Origin: Butyrivibrio sp. INlla21
GTDB taxonomy: Bacteria; Bacillota; Clostridia; Lachnospirales; Lachnospiraceae
Direction of reading: 5' to 3'
Assembly (NCBI RefSeq): GCF_900116875.1
Contig: NZ_FPCC01000022.1
Location: 1 to 47,424, forward strand
DNA: 47,424 nucleotides
Below, in pieces: positions 34,388 through 43,576 of the stretch. Numbering within the stretch: the first letter of the stretch is position 1; the number at the start of each line of letters is the position of its first letter. The translations under genes were made by a program, and so were the position numbers. Under the pieces are notes generated by a model. The model saw only the letters and a list, made by a program, of their open reading frames with translations, made no database searches and had not been told where the DNA came from.

Positions 34388-35010
34388 ACAGAAAACAGCT
34401 AAGGCTTTACCTTGTCACAAACAGCGACGGAAAGAGCGAAGAAGAGTTTCTTAAGGCTCTTGAAGAAGCAATCGGGGGCGGTGTTTCTTTTGTGCAGATA
34501 AGAGAAAAGAACAAGACAACAGCCGAGTACATAGACCTGGTGAGCAAGGCACTTGAAATAACAAGGAAGCATAATGTTCCTCTTGTTGTAGATGACAGAG
34601 TCGATGTAGTTCTTGCGACGGGGGCCGACGGAGTGCATGTCGGAAGAGACGATATGCCTGTCGAGACGGCAAGAAAGATTCTTGGAAAAGACAAGATAGT
34701 AGGCGCAACAACAAAGACTGTAGAGCAGGCGCTTGCGGCGTACAAAGCAGGTGCGGATTATCTGGGAGTCGGTGCAATCTATCCGACAACGACCAAGGTT
34801 AAGACCGTGCTTACTTCAACGGATACTCTTAATGATATATGCAATGCGGTTCCGATTCCTGCCAATGCGATCGGCGGACTTAACAAGGACAATCTCGGAG
34901 TTTTGAAAGGAATTCCGATCGCGGGAGTTTGCGTGGTCTCCGCGATCATGAAAGCAGATGATCCAAGGAAGGCCGCGGCAGAACTGGTTAAAGCGATAGA
35001 AGAACTGTGA
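34378..35010 (+). CDS. thiE: Thiamine-phosphate synthase
   Basis: A 210-aa TIM-barrel enzyme that joins HMP pyrophosphate with thiazole phosphate to give thiamine phosphate. The motifs LYLVTNSDG, VSFVQIREKN, LVVDDRVDV, GVHVGRDDM, LGVGAIYPT and NAIGGLNKDN are all characteristic. It overlaps thiM by ten bases and so is probably coupled to it. A gap of 74 bases follows before thiD. Confidence 0.95.
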   Translation: MGLDRKQLRLYLVTNSDGKSEEEFLKALEEAIGGGVSFVQIREKNKTTAEYIDLVSKALEITRKHNVPLVVDDRVDVVLATGADGVHVGRDDMPVETARKILGKDKIVGATTKTVEQALAAYKAGADYLGVGAIYPTTTKVKTVLTSTDTLNDICNAVPIPANAIGGLNKDNLGVLKGIPIAGVCVVSAIMKADDPRKAAAELVKAIEEL

Positions 35011-35084
35011 CAGATGAATATGATTCAGTAATAATTTACTGCTTAAGCTTTGTAATACGAAGTATTTGATTTGAGAGGTGTTTT

Positions 35085-35882
35085 ATGAAAGTGGTTTTAT
35101 CGATAGCGGGAAGTGACAGTAGCGGCGGCGCAGGAATACAGGCGGATCTTAAGACTATGACCGCACACAAGGTATATGGAATGACTGCGATAACTGCACT
35201 GACGGCACAGAATACAACAGGGGTTACGGCAATCATGGAATCTACGCCGGAATTTCTCGGGCAGCAGATAGAGGCTTGTCTGAGCGACATTCCGTGCGAT
35301 GCGGCGAAGATCGGAATGCTTCCTTCTGCGGAGCAGGTGAAAGTAGTCTATGACAAACTCACCAAGTATAAGGTAAAAAATCTTGTAGTCGATCCCGTAA
35401 TGGTTGCTACAAGCGGGAGCAGTCTGATGAAAGATACGACAGCCGATGTTATGGCAAGACTTCTTTTTCCGATAAGCAGAGTCATAACGCCCAATATACC
35501 TGAGGCGCAGACACTTACAGGTTTAACAATAACATCTAGAAAAGACATGGAAAAAGCGGCGGAAGAGCTTGGAAATGAAAGCGGATGCGCGGTTCTTCTA
35601 AAGGGTGGTCACAGCATTGAAGATGCCAGTGATGTACTTTATGAGAACGGGAAGATCACATGGTTCGAGGGAAAAAGAATTGAGAGCAGCAACACTCACG
35701 GAACGGGATGCACACTCTCAAGCGCGATAGCTTCAAACCTTGCACTTGGTTTGAATCTCGAAGATGCTATACGAAATGCAAAAGCATATATCTCTGATGC
35801 GATCGCGTCGGGACTTAATCTGGGCAAGGGTTCGGGACCGCTGGATCATATGGTATGGAGGAATGAACATGGTCAAAATTAA
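35085..35882 (+). CDS. thiD: HMP/HMP-phosphate kinase
   Basis: A 265-aa ribokinase-like enzyme that phosphorylates hydroxymethylpyrimidine twice, to HMP-PP for ThiE. The opening [20 protein letters not shown], the [11 protein letters not shown] segment, ITPNIPEAQ and the [10 protein letters not shown] active-site motif are standard. GAGAGGTG precedes the ATG. The last 14 bases overlap thiS. Confidence 0.95.
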   Translation: MKVVLSIAGSDSSGGAGIQADLKTMTAHKVYGMTAITALTAQNTTGVTAIMESTPEFLGQQIEACLSDIPCDAAKIGMLPSAEQVKVVYDKLTKYKVKNLVVDPVMVATSGSSLMKDTTADVMARLLFPISRVITPNIPEAQTLTGLTITSRKDMEKAAEELGNESGCAVLLKGGHSIEDASDVLYENGKITWFEGKRIESSNTHGTGCTLSSAIASNLALGLNLEDAIRNAKAYISDAIASGLNLGKGSGPLDHMVWRNEHGQN

Positions 35883-36063
35883 CGGAAAAGAATACCAATA
35901 TGAAAATAAGCAGCTTTCTGCGATTCTTTCAGAACTCAACTACGACAGGGAGAGAGTCGCTGTTGAGATAAATGAAGAAATAGTACCTAAGGTATGCTAC
36001 GACATAACTATTCTTAAGGACGGAGATATCGTAGAAGTTGTGAGCTTTGTAGGAGGCGGCTGA
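35869..36063 (+). CDS. thiS: Sulfur carrier protein ThiS
   Basis: A 64-aa ubiquitin-fold protein that ends in Gly-Gly (VGGG), the tail that ThiF adenylates and that carries sulfur as a thiocarboxylate to Thi[15 protein letters not shown] and [13 protein letters not shown] are typical. The start at 35869 follows GGAGG seven bases before and overlaps thiD in another frame; upstream in-frame ATGs extend far into thiD and are rejected. Confidence 0.93.
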   Translation: MVKINGKEYQYENKQLSAILSELNYDRERVAVEINEEIVPKVCYDITILKDGDIVEVVSFVGGG

Positions 36064-36064
36064 T

Positions 36065-36700
36065 ATGATACCGACAAGAGATGAGTTCTACAATGCGCTT
36101 ATAGAGCGGCACGGTGCAGAGAATCAAAAGAAATTCGACAGGGCAACCGTGGCAATATGCGGACTTGGCGGGCTCGGATCCAACATTGCGATATGTCTTG
36201 CAAGAGCCGGTGTTGGGAAGCTGATTCTTATCGACTTTGACAAGGTTGATATATCCAACCTTCACAGGCAGCAGTACAAGGCGGATCAGGTCGGTATGCC
36301 TAAGCCTGAAGCGCTTTCAAATAATTTAAAAGAAATAAATCCATATATAATCATCGAGACGCACAACGTAAAAGTTACGGAAGAAAACGTCATCGAACTT
36401 ACGAAAGAAGCGGATATAGTATGCGAGGCATTTGATAAGGCAGAAAACAAAGCAATGCTTGTAAATGCGATACTTGAAAATGCTCCCGATAAGTATCTTG
36501 TATCAAGTTCGGGAATGGCGGGCTTTGGAAGTTCCAATCTTATTAAGACAAAAAAGATCTCAAAAAGATTCTTTTTATCGGGGGATTCCGTAAGTGACGT
36601 AAACGACGGCATCGGGCTGATCTCTTCGAGAGTGATGGTGTGTGCCGCGCACGAAGCGCACATGGCACTGCGTATATTGATGGGAGAGGCTACGGTTTAA
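36065..36700 (+). CDS. thiF: ThiS adenylyltransferase
   Basis: A 211-aa member of the short clostridial form of the E1-like family. It adenylates the ThiS C-terminus with ATP. The nucleotide loop GLGGLGSNIA, DFDKVDISNLHRQ and the adenylation residues in AFDKAENKAM are visible. No zinc-binding CxxC pairs are present, unlike longer ThiF or MoeB proteins. It begins one base after thiS ends and is followed 27 bases later by thiG. Confidence 0.92.
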   Translation: MIPTRDEFYNALIERHGAENQKKFDRATVAICGLGGLGSNIAICLARAGVGKLILIDFDKVDISNLHRQQYKADQVGMPKPEALSNNLKEINPYIIIETHNVKVTEENVIELTKEADIVCEAFDKAENKAMLVNAILENAPDKYLVSSSGMAGFGSSNLIKTKKISKRFFLSGDSVSDVNDGIGLISSRVMVCAAHEAHMALRILMGEATV

Positions 36701-36727
36701 CTAAAGATTTTAGGTAGGAGAAGGAAA

Positions 36728-37495
36728 ATGGCAGAAGACAAACTTATTATCGGAGGAAAAGAATTTAATTCCCGATTCATTCTCGGTTCGGGAAAGTACT
36801 CGATGAAACTTATCGAGGCTGCAACACGTGATGCGGGCGCTGAGATAATCACGCTTGCGGTAAGAAGAACAAATACGAAGGATGAGGAGAACATTCTGGA
36901 TTTTATTCCCAAGAATGTTACGCTCCTTCCGAATACAAGCGGGGCAAGGGATGCAAAAGAGGCGGTGAGAATAGCCAGACTTGCAAGAGAGCTTGGCTGC
37001 GGTGATTTTGTAAAGATCGAGATCATGCGCGATACAAAATATCTTTTGCCCGACAATTATGAAACGATCAGAGCAACGGAGATACTTGCAAAAGAAGGAT
37101 TTGTGGTAATGCCTTATATGTACCCGGACCTCAATGTTGCAAGAGAACTTAAGGAAGTCGGAGCAGCATCGATCATGCCGCTTGCTTCACCGATAGGCTC
37201 CAACAAAGGTCTTTCAACAAAGGATTTCATTCAGATTCTTATTGACGAGATTGATCTTCCTATAATCGTGGATGCCGGAATCGGCAGACCATCGCAGGCT
37301 TGTGAAGCAATGGAGATGGGAGCTGCGGCTATCATGGCAAACACAGCGCTTGCAACAGCAGGAAATCTGACACTTATGGCGTCTGCGTTTAAAGATGCCA
37401 TTGAAGCAGGAAGAAAAGCATATCTTGCGGGAGTCGGAAGAGTTCTGACACGCGGAGCAAGTGCATCGGATCCTCTGACAGGGTTCTTACACTAA
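36728..37495 (+). CDS. thiG: Thiazole synthase
   Basis: A 255-aa TIM-barrel enzyme that builds thiazole phosphate from deoxyxylulose phosphate, dehydroglycine and ThiS thiocarboxylate. The Schiff-base lysine is in [35 protein letters not shown] and [13 protein letters not shown] are conserved. GTAGGAGAAGG precedes the ATG. The next gene, thiH, supplies dehydroglycine. Confidence 0.95.
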   Translation: MAEDKLIIGGKEFNSRFILGSGKYSMKLIEAATRDAGAEIITLAVRRTNTKDEENILDFIPKNVTLLPNTSGARDAKEAVRIARLARELGCGDFVKIEIMRDTKYLLPDNYETIRATEILAKEGFVVMPYMYPDLNVARELKEVGAASIMPLASPIGSNKGLSTKDFIQILIDEIDLPIIVDAGIGRPSQACEAMEMGAAAIMANTALATAGNLTLMASAFKDAIEAGRKAYLAGVGRVLTRGASASDPLTGFLH

Positions 37496-37505
37496 GGAGG
37501 ACGGT

Positions 37506-38759
37506 ATGGAAAATCATTTTTTGATTGATTCGGATGAATTGTCCGAGGCGGGGCTTGAGCGCAAGCACAGAATTGAAAACGATCCTTCTTTCAGAACGGA
37601 CCACATGGCGTATCTGCCAAAAATGGACGTGATCGAATCCGATGTTTGCAAGAATGTAATGGAGCACTTTGAGTCTTACGATTACAGCAAGTATACGGCG
37701 AAAGATGTAAGAAGAGCTCTTGATAGCGAGAGATGTTCGATTGAAGATTTCAAGGCACTTCTTTCGCCTGCGGCGGAGCCTTTTCTTGAGCAGATGGCAG
37801 AGAAGGCTCAGCGCGAGACGAGTAAGCACTTTGGAAATACGGTATATCTTTTTACCCCGATATATATCGCAAATTATTGCGAGAACTACTGCGTTTACTG
37901 CGGATTTAACTGCTATAACAGGATAAAGAGAATGAAGCTTTCGTATGAGCAGATTGAGCACGAGATGAAGGTTATCGCAGACAGCGGGATGGAGGAGATC
38001 CTGATACTTACAGGCGAAAGTCCCGTCAACTCGGATATTGAGTACATAGGAGAAGCGTGCAAGATTGCGAGAAAGTACTTCCGAATGGTCGGAGTTGAGA
38101 TTTATCCCGTGAATGTCAAAGACTATAAGTATCTTCATGAGTGCGGTGTCGATTATGTCACGGTGTTCCAGGAAACGTACGACACGGACAGATATGAACA
38201 GCTTCATCTTATGGGAAATAAAAGAGTTTGGCCTTATAGATTTGATGCACAGGAGAGGGCGCTTATGGGCGGCATGCGAGGCGTAGCTTTTTCGGCGCTT
38301 TTGGGACTTTCGGATTTTAGGAAAGATGCACTTGCTTCGGCGCTTCACGTATATTTTTTGCAAAGGAAATATCCTTACGCAGAGATGTCTTTGTCCTGTC
38401 CGAGACTACGACCGATCATAAACAACGAGACTATCAATCCGCTTGATGTGGGTGAGAAGCAACTTTGTCAGATACTGTGCGCATACAGGATATTCCTGCC
38501 TTTCTGCGGAATAACGGTTTCGTCCAGGGAAACGGCTGAGTTTAGAAACGGCATCGTGAAGATCGCGGCAACCAAGGTATCTGCGGGAGTATCGACAGGA
38601 ATCGGAGACCACGAACAGAAGTATTCGGGAAAAGAAAAAAGTGAACAATCCGGAGATGAACAGTTTGAAATATCTGACGGACGAAGTCTTGACAGAATGT
38701 ATGAAGATATTGAAAGCGAAGGACTTCAGCCGGTTTACAACGACTACGTATACCTATGA
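37506..38759 (+). CDS. thiH: 2-iminoacetate (dehydroglycine) synthase
   Basis: A 417-aa radical SAM enzyme that cleaves tyrosine to 2-iminoacetate and p-cresol for ThiG. The cluster ligands are C125, C129 and C132 in YCENYCVYC. The ILTGESP, VEIYPVN and FQETYDTDRY segments are typical ThiH. It is longer than E. coli ThiH (377); most of the extra length is at the N-terminus and in a Lys/Ser/Glu insert near residue 375 before the end motif GDEQFEISDGRSL. The oxygen-sensitive ThiH rather than ThiO fits an anaerobe. AAGGAGG precedes the ATG. Confidence 0.95.
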   Translation: MENHFLIDSDELSEAGLERKHRIENDPSFRTDHMAYLPKMDVIESDVCKNVMEHFESYDYSKYTAKDVRRALDSERCSIEDFKALLSPAAEPFLEQMAEKAQRETSKHFGNTVYLFTPIYIANYCENYCVYCGFNCYNRIKRMKLSYEQIEHEMKVIADSGMEEILILTGESPVNSDIEYIGEACKIARKYFRMVGVEIYPVNVKDYKYLHECGVDYVTVFQETYDTDRYEQLHLMGNKRVWPYRFDAQERALMGGMRGVAFSALLGLSDFRKDALASALHVYFLQRKYPYAEMSLSCPRLRPIINNETINPLDVGEKQLCQILCAYRIFLPFCGITVSSRETAEFRNGIVKIAATKVSAGVSTGIGDHEQKYSGKEKSEQSGDEQFEISDGRSLDRMYEDIESEGLQPVYNDYVYL

Positions 38760-38814
38760 TATATGGAAAAACGGTAGTTAAAAAAATAAAAAAGCAGAAT
38801 AGGAGAAGTATTTA

Positions 38815-40122
38815 ATGGGAGAGTATTCAACACAGATGGAAGCAGCCCGCAAGGGTATTGTGACAAAGGAAATGGAGGCAGTTGCGAAAAAAGAGTATCG
38901 TGACACGGAGTTCATAAGAGCACTTGTTGCCGAGGGGAAAATTGCAATTCCCGCAAACAAGAACCACAAATGTATTGATCCCGAAGGCGTCGGATCGATG
39001 CTCAGAACAAAGATCAACGTAAATCTCGGAGTATCAAGGGATTGCAAGGATTATGACATCGAGATGGAGAAGGTTATGGCTGCGGTCAACATGGGAGCTG
39101 AAGCTATCATGGACCTTTCAAGTCACGGAAATACACAGCCTTTCAGAAAGAAGCTCACGGAGTCGTGTCCCGCGATGATAGGCACGGTTCCGGTATATGA
39201 CAGTGTTATTCATTATCAGAGGGATCTTGCGGAGCTCACAGCCAAGGACTTTATTGATGTGGTAAGACTTCATGCCGAGGACGGAGTTGACTTTGTCACA
39301 CTTCACTGCGGAATTACAAGAAAGACAATAGAGCAGATCAAGAAGCACAAGAGAAAGATGAACATTGTTTCAAGAGGCGGATCACTCGTATTTGCCTGGA
39401 TGTGCATGACCGGAAACGAGAATCCTTTTTATGAATACTATGATGATATTCTTGAGATCTGCAGAGAGTACGACGTTACCATATCACTCGGAGATGCGTG
39501 CAGACCCGGCTGTCTTGCCGATGCCAGCGATGTTTGCCAGATAGAAGAGCTTGTAAGACTCGGAGAGCTCACTAAGAGAGCCTGGGAAAAAGACGTACAG
39601 GTTATGGTAGAAGGTCCCGGACACGTTCCTATGGATCAGATCGAAGCCAACATGAAGATTCAGAACACGATCTGCATGGGTGCGCCTTTCTATGTACTCG
39701 GACCCCTTGTTACCGATATCGCACCCGGATACGATCACATCACTTCTGCTATCGGAGGCGCCATCGCAGCAGCTTCCGGAGCAGCCTTCCTTTGCTACGT
39801 TACACCCGCCGAGCATCTTGCACTTCCCAATGTCGATGACGTTAAGCAGGGAATCATAGCGTCCAAGATCGCAGCTCACGCCGCTGATATCGCCAAGAAG
39901 ATCCCTCACGCTATGGATAGAGACAATGCAATGGGAGATGCGAGAAGAGTTCTCGATTGGGATAAGCAGTGGGAGTGTGCACTCGATCCCGAGACGGCCA
40001 AGAAGATCCGTGACGACAGGTCTCCCGAGTACGATGACACATGTTCTATGTGTGGCAAATTCTGCGCCGTACGCAGCATGAATAAGGCTCTGGAGGGAGA
40101 ATATGTAGATATTCTGGGATGA
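38815..40122 (+). CDS. thiC: Phosphomethylpyrimidine synthase
   Basis: A 435-aa radical SAM enzyme that converts aminoimidazole ribotide to HMP phosphate. The barrel motifs [20 protein letters not shown] and [12 protein letters not shown] are conserved. The cluster cysteines are at the C-terminus, C410, C413 and C417 in CSMCGKFC, with three residues between the last two, a spacing also seen in anaerobe and archaeal ThiC. There is no long N-terminal domain. AGGAGAAG precedes the ATG. It is the last gene of the operon and is followed by a terminator. Confidence 0.96.
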   Translation: MGEYSTQMEAARKGIVTKEMEAVAKKEYRDTEFIRALVAEGKIAIPANKNHKCIDPEGVGSMLRTKINVNLGVSRDCKDYDIEMEKVMAAVNMGAEAIMDLSSHGNTQPFRKKLTESCPAMIGTVPVYDSVIHYQRDLAELTAKDFIDVVRLHAEDGVDFVTLHCGITRKTIEQIKKHKRKMNIVSRGGSLVFAWMCMTGNENPFYEYYDDILEICREYDVTISLGDACRPGCLADASDVCQIEELVRLGELTKRAWEKDVQVMVEGPGHVPMDQIEANMKIQNTICMGAPFYVLGPLVTDIAPGYDHITSAIGGAIAAASGAAFLCYVTPAEHLALPNVDDVKQGIIASKIAAHAADIAKKIPHAMDRDNAMGDARRVLDWDKQWECALDPETAKKIRDDRSPEYDDTCSMCGKFCAVRSMNKALEGEYVDILG

Positions 40123-40138
40123 TCTGAATACTGATTTT

Positions 40139-40174
40139 TAAAGACCCGCATGGTTGACCGCTATGCGGGTTTTA
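40139..40174 (+). terminator. Terminator of the thiamine operon
   Basis: ACCCGCAT (40143-40150) pairs with ATGCGGGT (40163-40170), followed by a T-run; AAAG/TTT extends the stem. It begins 17 bases after the thiC stop. Confidence 0.85.
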
Positions 40175-40214
40175 ATATTAAATTAGGTCAAGAAAAGACA
40201 TTAATTTTGGTATG

Positions 40215-40305
40215 TTTTATTTGTGCAAAATTGTGATATGATAATATACATCAACAAAAATGAACTATTTTAATGTTGATAGTTTAAAAATCATCAAATT
40301 TCAAC
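40215..40305 (+). promoter_or_regulatory. leuA promoter and leader with repeated ATCAA boxes
   Basis: AT-rich candidates for -35 (TTGTGC, 40221-40226) and -10 (TATACA, 40245-40250, 18 bases away) are present. ATCAACA (40250-40256) and TGTTGAT (40274-40280) form an inverted repeat; ATCAAAT (40293-40299) and TTCAACC (40300-40306) repeat the box. These could be binding half-sites for a regulator, possibly the encoded protein itself. No T-box sequence is seen. Confidence 0.45.
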
Positions 40306-40324
40306 CCGGAGGGATAAGAATATT

Positions 40325-42316
40325 ATGAAAAATTTCGAGAAATATCAGCGTCAGTATTTTATGCCGCCCAAATGCACATACGATTGGGTTAAAAAGGATT
40401 ATTTAGATCATCCCCCCATCTGGTGCAGCGTTGACCTTAGAGACGGCAATCAGGCACTTATCGAGCCCATGAGCCTTGATGAGAAGCTAGAGTTCTTTAC
40501 TATGCTGGTTGATCTTGGATTTAAAGAGATAGAGATCGGATTCCCCGCAGCATCGGAGACAGAGTTTGAGTTTGCAAGAACTCTTATCGAGAAGAAGATG
40601 ATCCCCGATGATGTTACGGTTCAGGTACTTACACAGGCAAGAGAGCACATTATCAAAAGAACTTTCGAAGCCGTTAAGGGAGCACCCAGAGCCATCATTC
40701 ATCTCTACAACTCAACTTCCGTTGCTCAGAGAGAGCAGGTTTTCAAAAAGAGCAAGGAAGAAGTTAAGCAGATCGCTATTGACGGAGCTAAGCTCCTTGA
40801 TAAATTAGCCAAAGAGACTACGGGTAATTTCTCTTTTGAGTATTCACCCGAGAGTTTCCCCGGAACTGAGGTTGATTATGCCGTAGAAGTATGTAACGCC
40901 GTTCTCGATGTTTGGAAGCCCACCAAGGAGAACAAGGTTGTTATCAACATCCCTACAACGGTAGAGATTGCAATGCCTCATGTGTTTGCAACACAGGTTG
41001 AATATATCAGCAAGAATCTTAAGTATCGTGATGCGGTAAGTCTTTCACTTCATCCTCACAACGACAGAGGAACAGGCGTAAGTGATGCCGAGCTCGGATG
41101 CCTTGCGGGAGCTGACAGAATTGAGGGAACTCTTTTCGGAAACGGTGAGAGAACAGGTAACGTTGATATCGTTACACTTGCTCTCAATATGTATTCACAC
41201 GGAGTTAATCCCGGACTTGACTTCAGCAAGATCATGAAGATCGCAGAGACTTACGAGAGACTTACAAGAATGCGCATCTACGAGAGACAGCCTTATGCGG
41301 GACAGCTCGTGTTCACAGCGTTCTCAGGCTCACATCAGGATGCTATTTCCAAGGGATTCTCATGGCACGAGCAGAAGAAAGACAACGGAATCTGGTCCGT
41401 ACCTTATCTCCCCATCGATCCCAAGGATCTCGGAAGAGAGTACGACGGAGACGTTATCCGTATCAACAGCCAGTCCGGTAAGGGCGGCGTAAGCTACATA
41501 CTTAAGACCAACTACGGCATGATGGTTCCCAAGGAGATGCAGTCCGATATCAGCTATACCATCAAGGATATCTCTGACAGAGAGCATGCGGAGCTTTCAC
41601 CTGCAAGAATCTATCAGATCTTTGAAGATAAATACGTTCACAACAATTACGTGTTCAGAATTCCCGATTGTACCTTTAAGAAGGTAGACGGAATCCTTGC
41701 GGAAGTTAAGATAATGCATTTTGATAATGAGCATACTGTAGAGGCCAACGGAAACGGACGTCTCGATGCCGTAAGTAACGCCATCAAGCAGTACTTCAAC
41801 ATCAGCTATGAACTTTCAACATACGAAGAGCACGCTCTTTCAAGAGGTTCATCTTCCAAGGCTTGCACTTATGTCGGAATTACTTGCAAGGGTAAGAAAT
41901 ACTGGGGCGTAGGTATAGACGAAGACGTTATCATGTCATCCGTAAATGCTCTTGTTATCGCAGTCAACCAGATTGATGCCGTAAGAAACAGTAAGGAAGC
42001 CAAGGATGAGCGCATTAACACAATAATGAACTACATTCAGGAGAACTACCTTACAGTTACTTTGGATGATCTCTCAAGACAGTTCTATTTATCAAAGCCT
42101 TATCTTTCCAAGTTCATCAAGGAAAAATCAGGTATGACATTCGGAGACAACGTTAAGAGGATCAGACTTAACAAGGCGAGCACGCTCCTTAGAAACGGCA
42201 ACATGAAGATAGAGAAAGTTGCTGAAGCTGCAGGTTATCAGAACGTTGAGCACTTCAACAGACTCTTTAAGAAAAAGTACGGAATGACACCTGTTCAGTA
42301 CAGAAGTACCAGGTAA
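40325..42316 (+). CDS. leuA: 2-isopropylmalate synthase fused to AraC-type DNA-binding domain
   Basis: A 663-aa fusion. Residues about 1-420 are an isopropylmalate synthase of the fungal/actinobacterial (type 2) kind: DLRDGNQALIEP, GFPAASETEFEFA and metal motif HPHNDRGTG are present. It joins acetyl-CoA and ketoisovalerate in leucine synthesis. Residues about 435-555 are the LeuA allosteric domain that binds leucine. Residues about 560-663 are two helix-turn-helix units of AraC type: LDDLSRQFYLSKPYLSKFIK, then VAEAAGYQNVEHFNRLFKKKYG. The frame is continuous with no internal start that suggests two genes. CGGAGGG precedes the ATG. The leucine-sensing domain lies between enzyme and DNA-binding part, so leucine-responsive autoregulation is plausible but unproven. 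Confidence 0.93.
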   Translation: MKNFEKYQRQYFMPPKCTYDWVKKDYLDHPPIWCSVDLRDGNQALIEPMSLDEKLEFFTMLVDLGFKEIEIGFPAASETEFEFARTLIEKKMIPDDVTVQVLTQAREHIIKRTFEAVKGAPRAIIHLYNSTSVAQREQVFKKSKEEVKQIAIDGAKLLDKLAKETTGNFSFEYSPESFPGTEVDYAVEVCNAVLDVWKPTKENKVVINIPTTVEIAMPHVFATQVEYISKNLKYRDAVSLSLHPHNDRGTGVSDAELGCLAGADRIEGTLFGNGERTGNVDIVTLALNMYSHGVNPGLDFSKIMKIAETYERLTRMRIYERQPYAGQLVFTAFSGSHQDAISKGFSWHEQKKDNGIWSVPYLPIDPKDLGREYDGDVIRINSQSGKGGVSYILKTNYGMMVPKEMQSDISYTIKDISDREHAELSPARIYQIFEDKYVHNNYVFRIPDCTFKKVDGILAEVKIMHFDNEHTVEANGNGRLDAVSNAIKQYFNISYELSTYEEHALSRGSSSKACTYVGITCKGKKYWGVGIDEDVIMSSVNALVIAVNQIDAVRNSKEAKDERINTIMNYIQENYLTVTLDDLSRQFYLSKPYLSKFIKEKSGMTFGDNVKRIRLNKASTLLRNGNMKIEKVAEAAGYQNVEHFNRLFKKKYGMTPVQYRSTR

Positions 42317-42337
42317 GATTCGGGATATGATATACTA

Positions 42338-42370
42338 AGGGAGCAAAGTTAATTCTTTGCTCCCTTAATT
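42338..42370 (+). terminator. Terminator of leuA
   Basis: AAGGGAGCAAAG (42338-42349) pairs perfectly with CTTTGCTCCCTT around a six-base loop, followed by AATTATTATT. The 12-bp stem is strong although the T-run is broken. Confidence 0.8.
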
Positions 42371-42391
42371 ATTATTATACGGAGATTTATA

Positions 42392-43435
42392 ATGAGAAAA
42401 TTTTGTGCGGTGCTGCTCCTTGCGGTTATGCTACTTACGGGATGCGGCGACTTGTCGGAGCAGAGGGTTGTTTTTACGACCGGCTTTACCGACAATCAGG
42501 TATTTAGAATAGAAACGGCTGTGTGTACTCTAACCGAGGCTATGGCATATCTTGTCAATATGCAGGAGGGTTATGAGAGCACTTTCGGTACAGATATCTG
42601 GAATTCCGAGACGGACAGCGGAACGGTCGAAGACAGGTTAAAAGACTCTGTGCTTGCCAAGATCGCTCAGATCAAGGCGATGAATCTTTTGGCAAAAGAG
42701 ATGGATATAGAACTCGAAGAGTCCGAAGAAAAGCTTGCGGCGGAAGCTGCAAAAGAATATTTTGACACGCTTTCCGATGCCGATAAAAAGGCGATGAACG
42801 ACATAACCGTAGAGGACATCACTGCGATATATGCAGAACATGCGCTTGCCGATAAGCTCTACGACTACATAATCAGAGACATCAATCCCGAGATAAGTGA
42901 TGATGAAGCAAGAACGATCACAGTCGAGCAGATACTTATAAAGACTTATAATCTTGACGCGGCGGGCAAAAAAGAGAGCTTTGATGATGCAGCTAAGGAA
43001 AATGCGTTAAACAGAGCAAAAGAGGTCAAAAGCAAGCTTGCCGAAGGGGCCAGCTTTGAGGAAACCATGGCTGAATACAACGAAGCTGACGAAGGAACTA
43101 TTTCTTTTGGTAAGGGCGACATGGACGCGGCCTATGAAGAAGCGGCGTTTTCACTTGGAACAGAGGAAGTCAGCGACATTGTCGATGCTGAGGATGGCTA
43201 CGTGATCATCAAGTGCATCAGTACCTTCAACAGAGAAGAGACGGAAGCCAATAAGGTCAAGATTGTTGCTGAGCGTAAAAGAGAAGTCTTCGGGCAGCAG
43301 TATGACACCTTCGTTGCAGGACTTTCCAAACAGCTCAACGAAAAGCTTTGGGATTCGATAAAGCTTGTGAGTGATGAAAATGTTACGACAACGGGACTTA
43401 TGGATGTATACGGGAAATATTTCAAAAAAGATTAA
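42392..43435 (+). CDS. PpiC-type foldase lipoprotein (PrsA-like)
   Basis: A 347-aa lipoprotein with lipobox LLTGC (C18). Residues about 35-175 are a helical SurA-N-type chaperone region, and residues about 178-290 a parvulin peptidyl-prolyl isomerase domain (VEQILIKTY, SKLAEGASFEE, FGKGDMDAAYEEAAFSL, DGYVIIKC). A C-terminal helix closes it. Such proteins fold exported proteins outside the membrane, as PrsA does in Bacillus. It lies directly upstream of the CIRCE element and htpG but has its own terminator-like structure between. Confidence 0.85.
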   Translation: MRKFCAVLLLAVMLLTGCGDLSEQRVVFTTGFTDNQVFRIETAVCTLTEAMAYLVNMQEGYESTFGTDIWNSETDSGTVEDRLKDSVLAKIAQIKAMNLLAKEMDIELEESEEKLAAEAAKEYFDTLSDADKKAMNDITVEDITAIYAEHALADKLYDYIIRDINPEISDDEARTITVEQILIKTYNLDAAGKKESFDDAAKENALNRAKEVKSKLAEGASFEETMAEYNEADEGTISFGKGDMDAAYEEAAFSLGTEEVSDIVDAEDGYVIIKCISTFNREETEANKVKIVAERKREVFGQQYDTFVAGLSKQLNEKLWDSIKLVSDENVTTTGLMDVYGKYFKKD

Positions 43436-43447
43436 AAAGATTTTTTG

Positions 43448-43480
43448 TTAGCACTCATTCTTGATGAGTGCTAATTTTTT
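43448..43480 (+). promoter_or_regulatory. CIRCE operator (HrcA site), also terminator-like
   Basis: TTAGCACTC (43448-43456), nine bases, GAGTGCTAA (43466-43474): a perfect match to the CIRCE inverted repeat bound by the heat-shock repressor HrcA. Six T follow the second arm, so the same dyad can form a terminator hairpin for the foldase gene, which ends 13 bases upstream. Confidence 0.95.
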
Positions 43481-43482
43481 AT

Positions 43483-43510
43483 TGACTTTTATTCACGCGA
43501 GAATTAAACT
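43483..43510 (+). promoter_or_regulatory. htpG promoter
   Basis: TTGACT (43483-43488), 16 bases, TAAACT (43505-43510). It lies just after the CIRCE and 67 bases before the htpG start. Confidence 0.5.
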
Positions 43511-43576
43511 TTATTTTGTACGATAAGCGCAGGCTTATGCGTATATATAATGTAATGATACAAAGGAGTGAGAGTT

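Noticed and set aside
37389..38363. Open frame of 324 codons on the minus strand
   Set aside because: It is antisense to thiG and thiH, whose motifs are clear; the translated product is Arg/His/Leu-rich with no domain.
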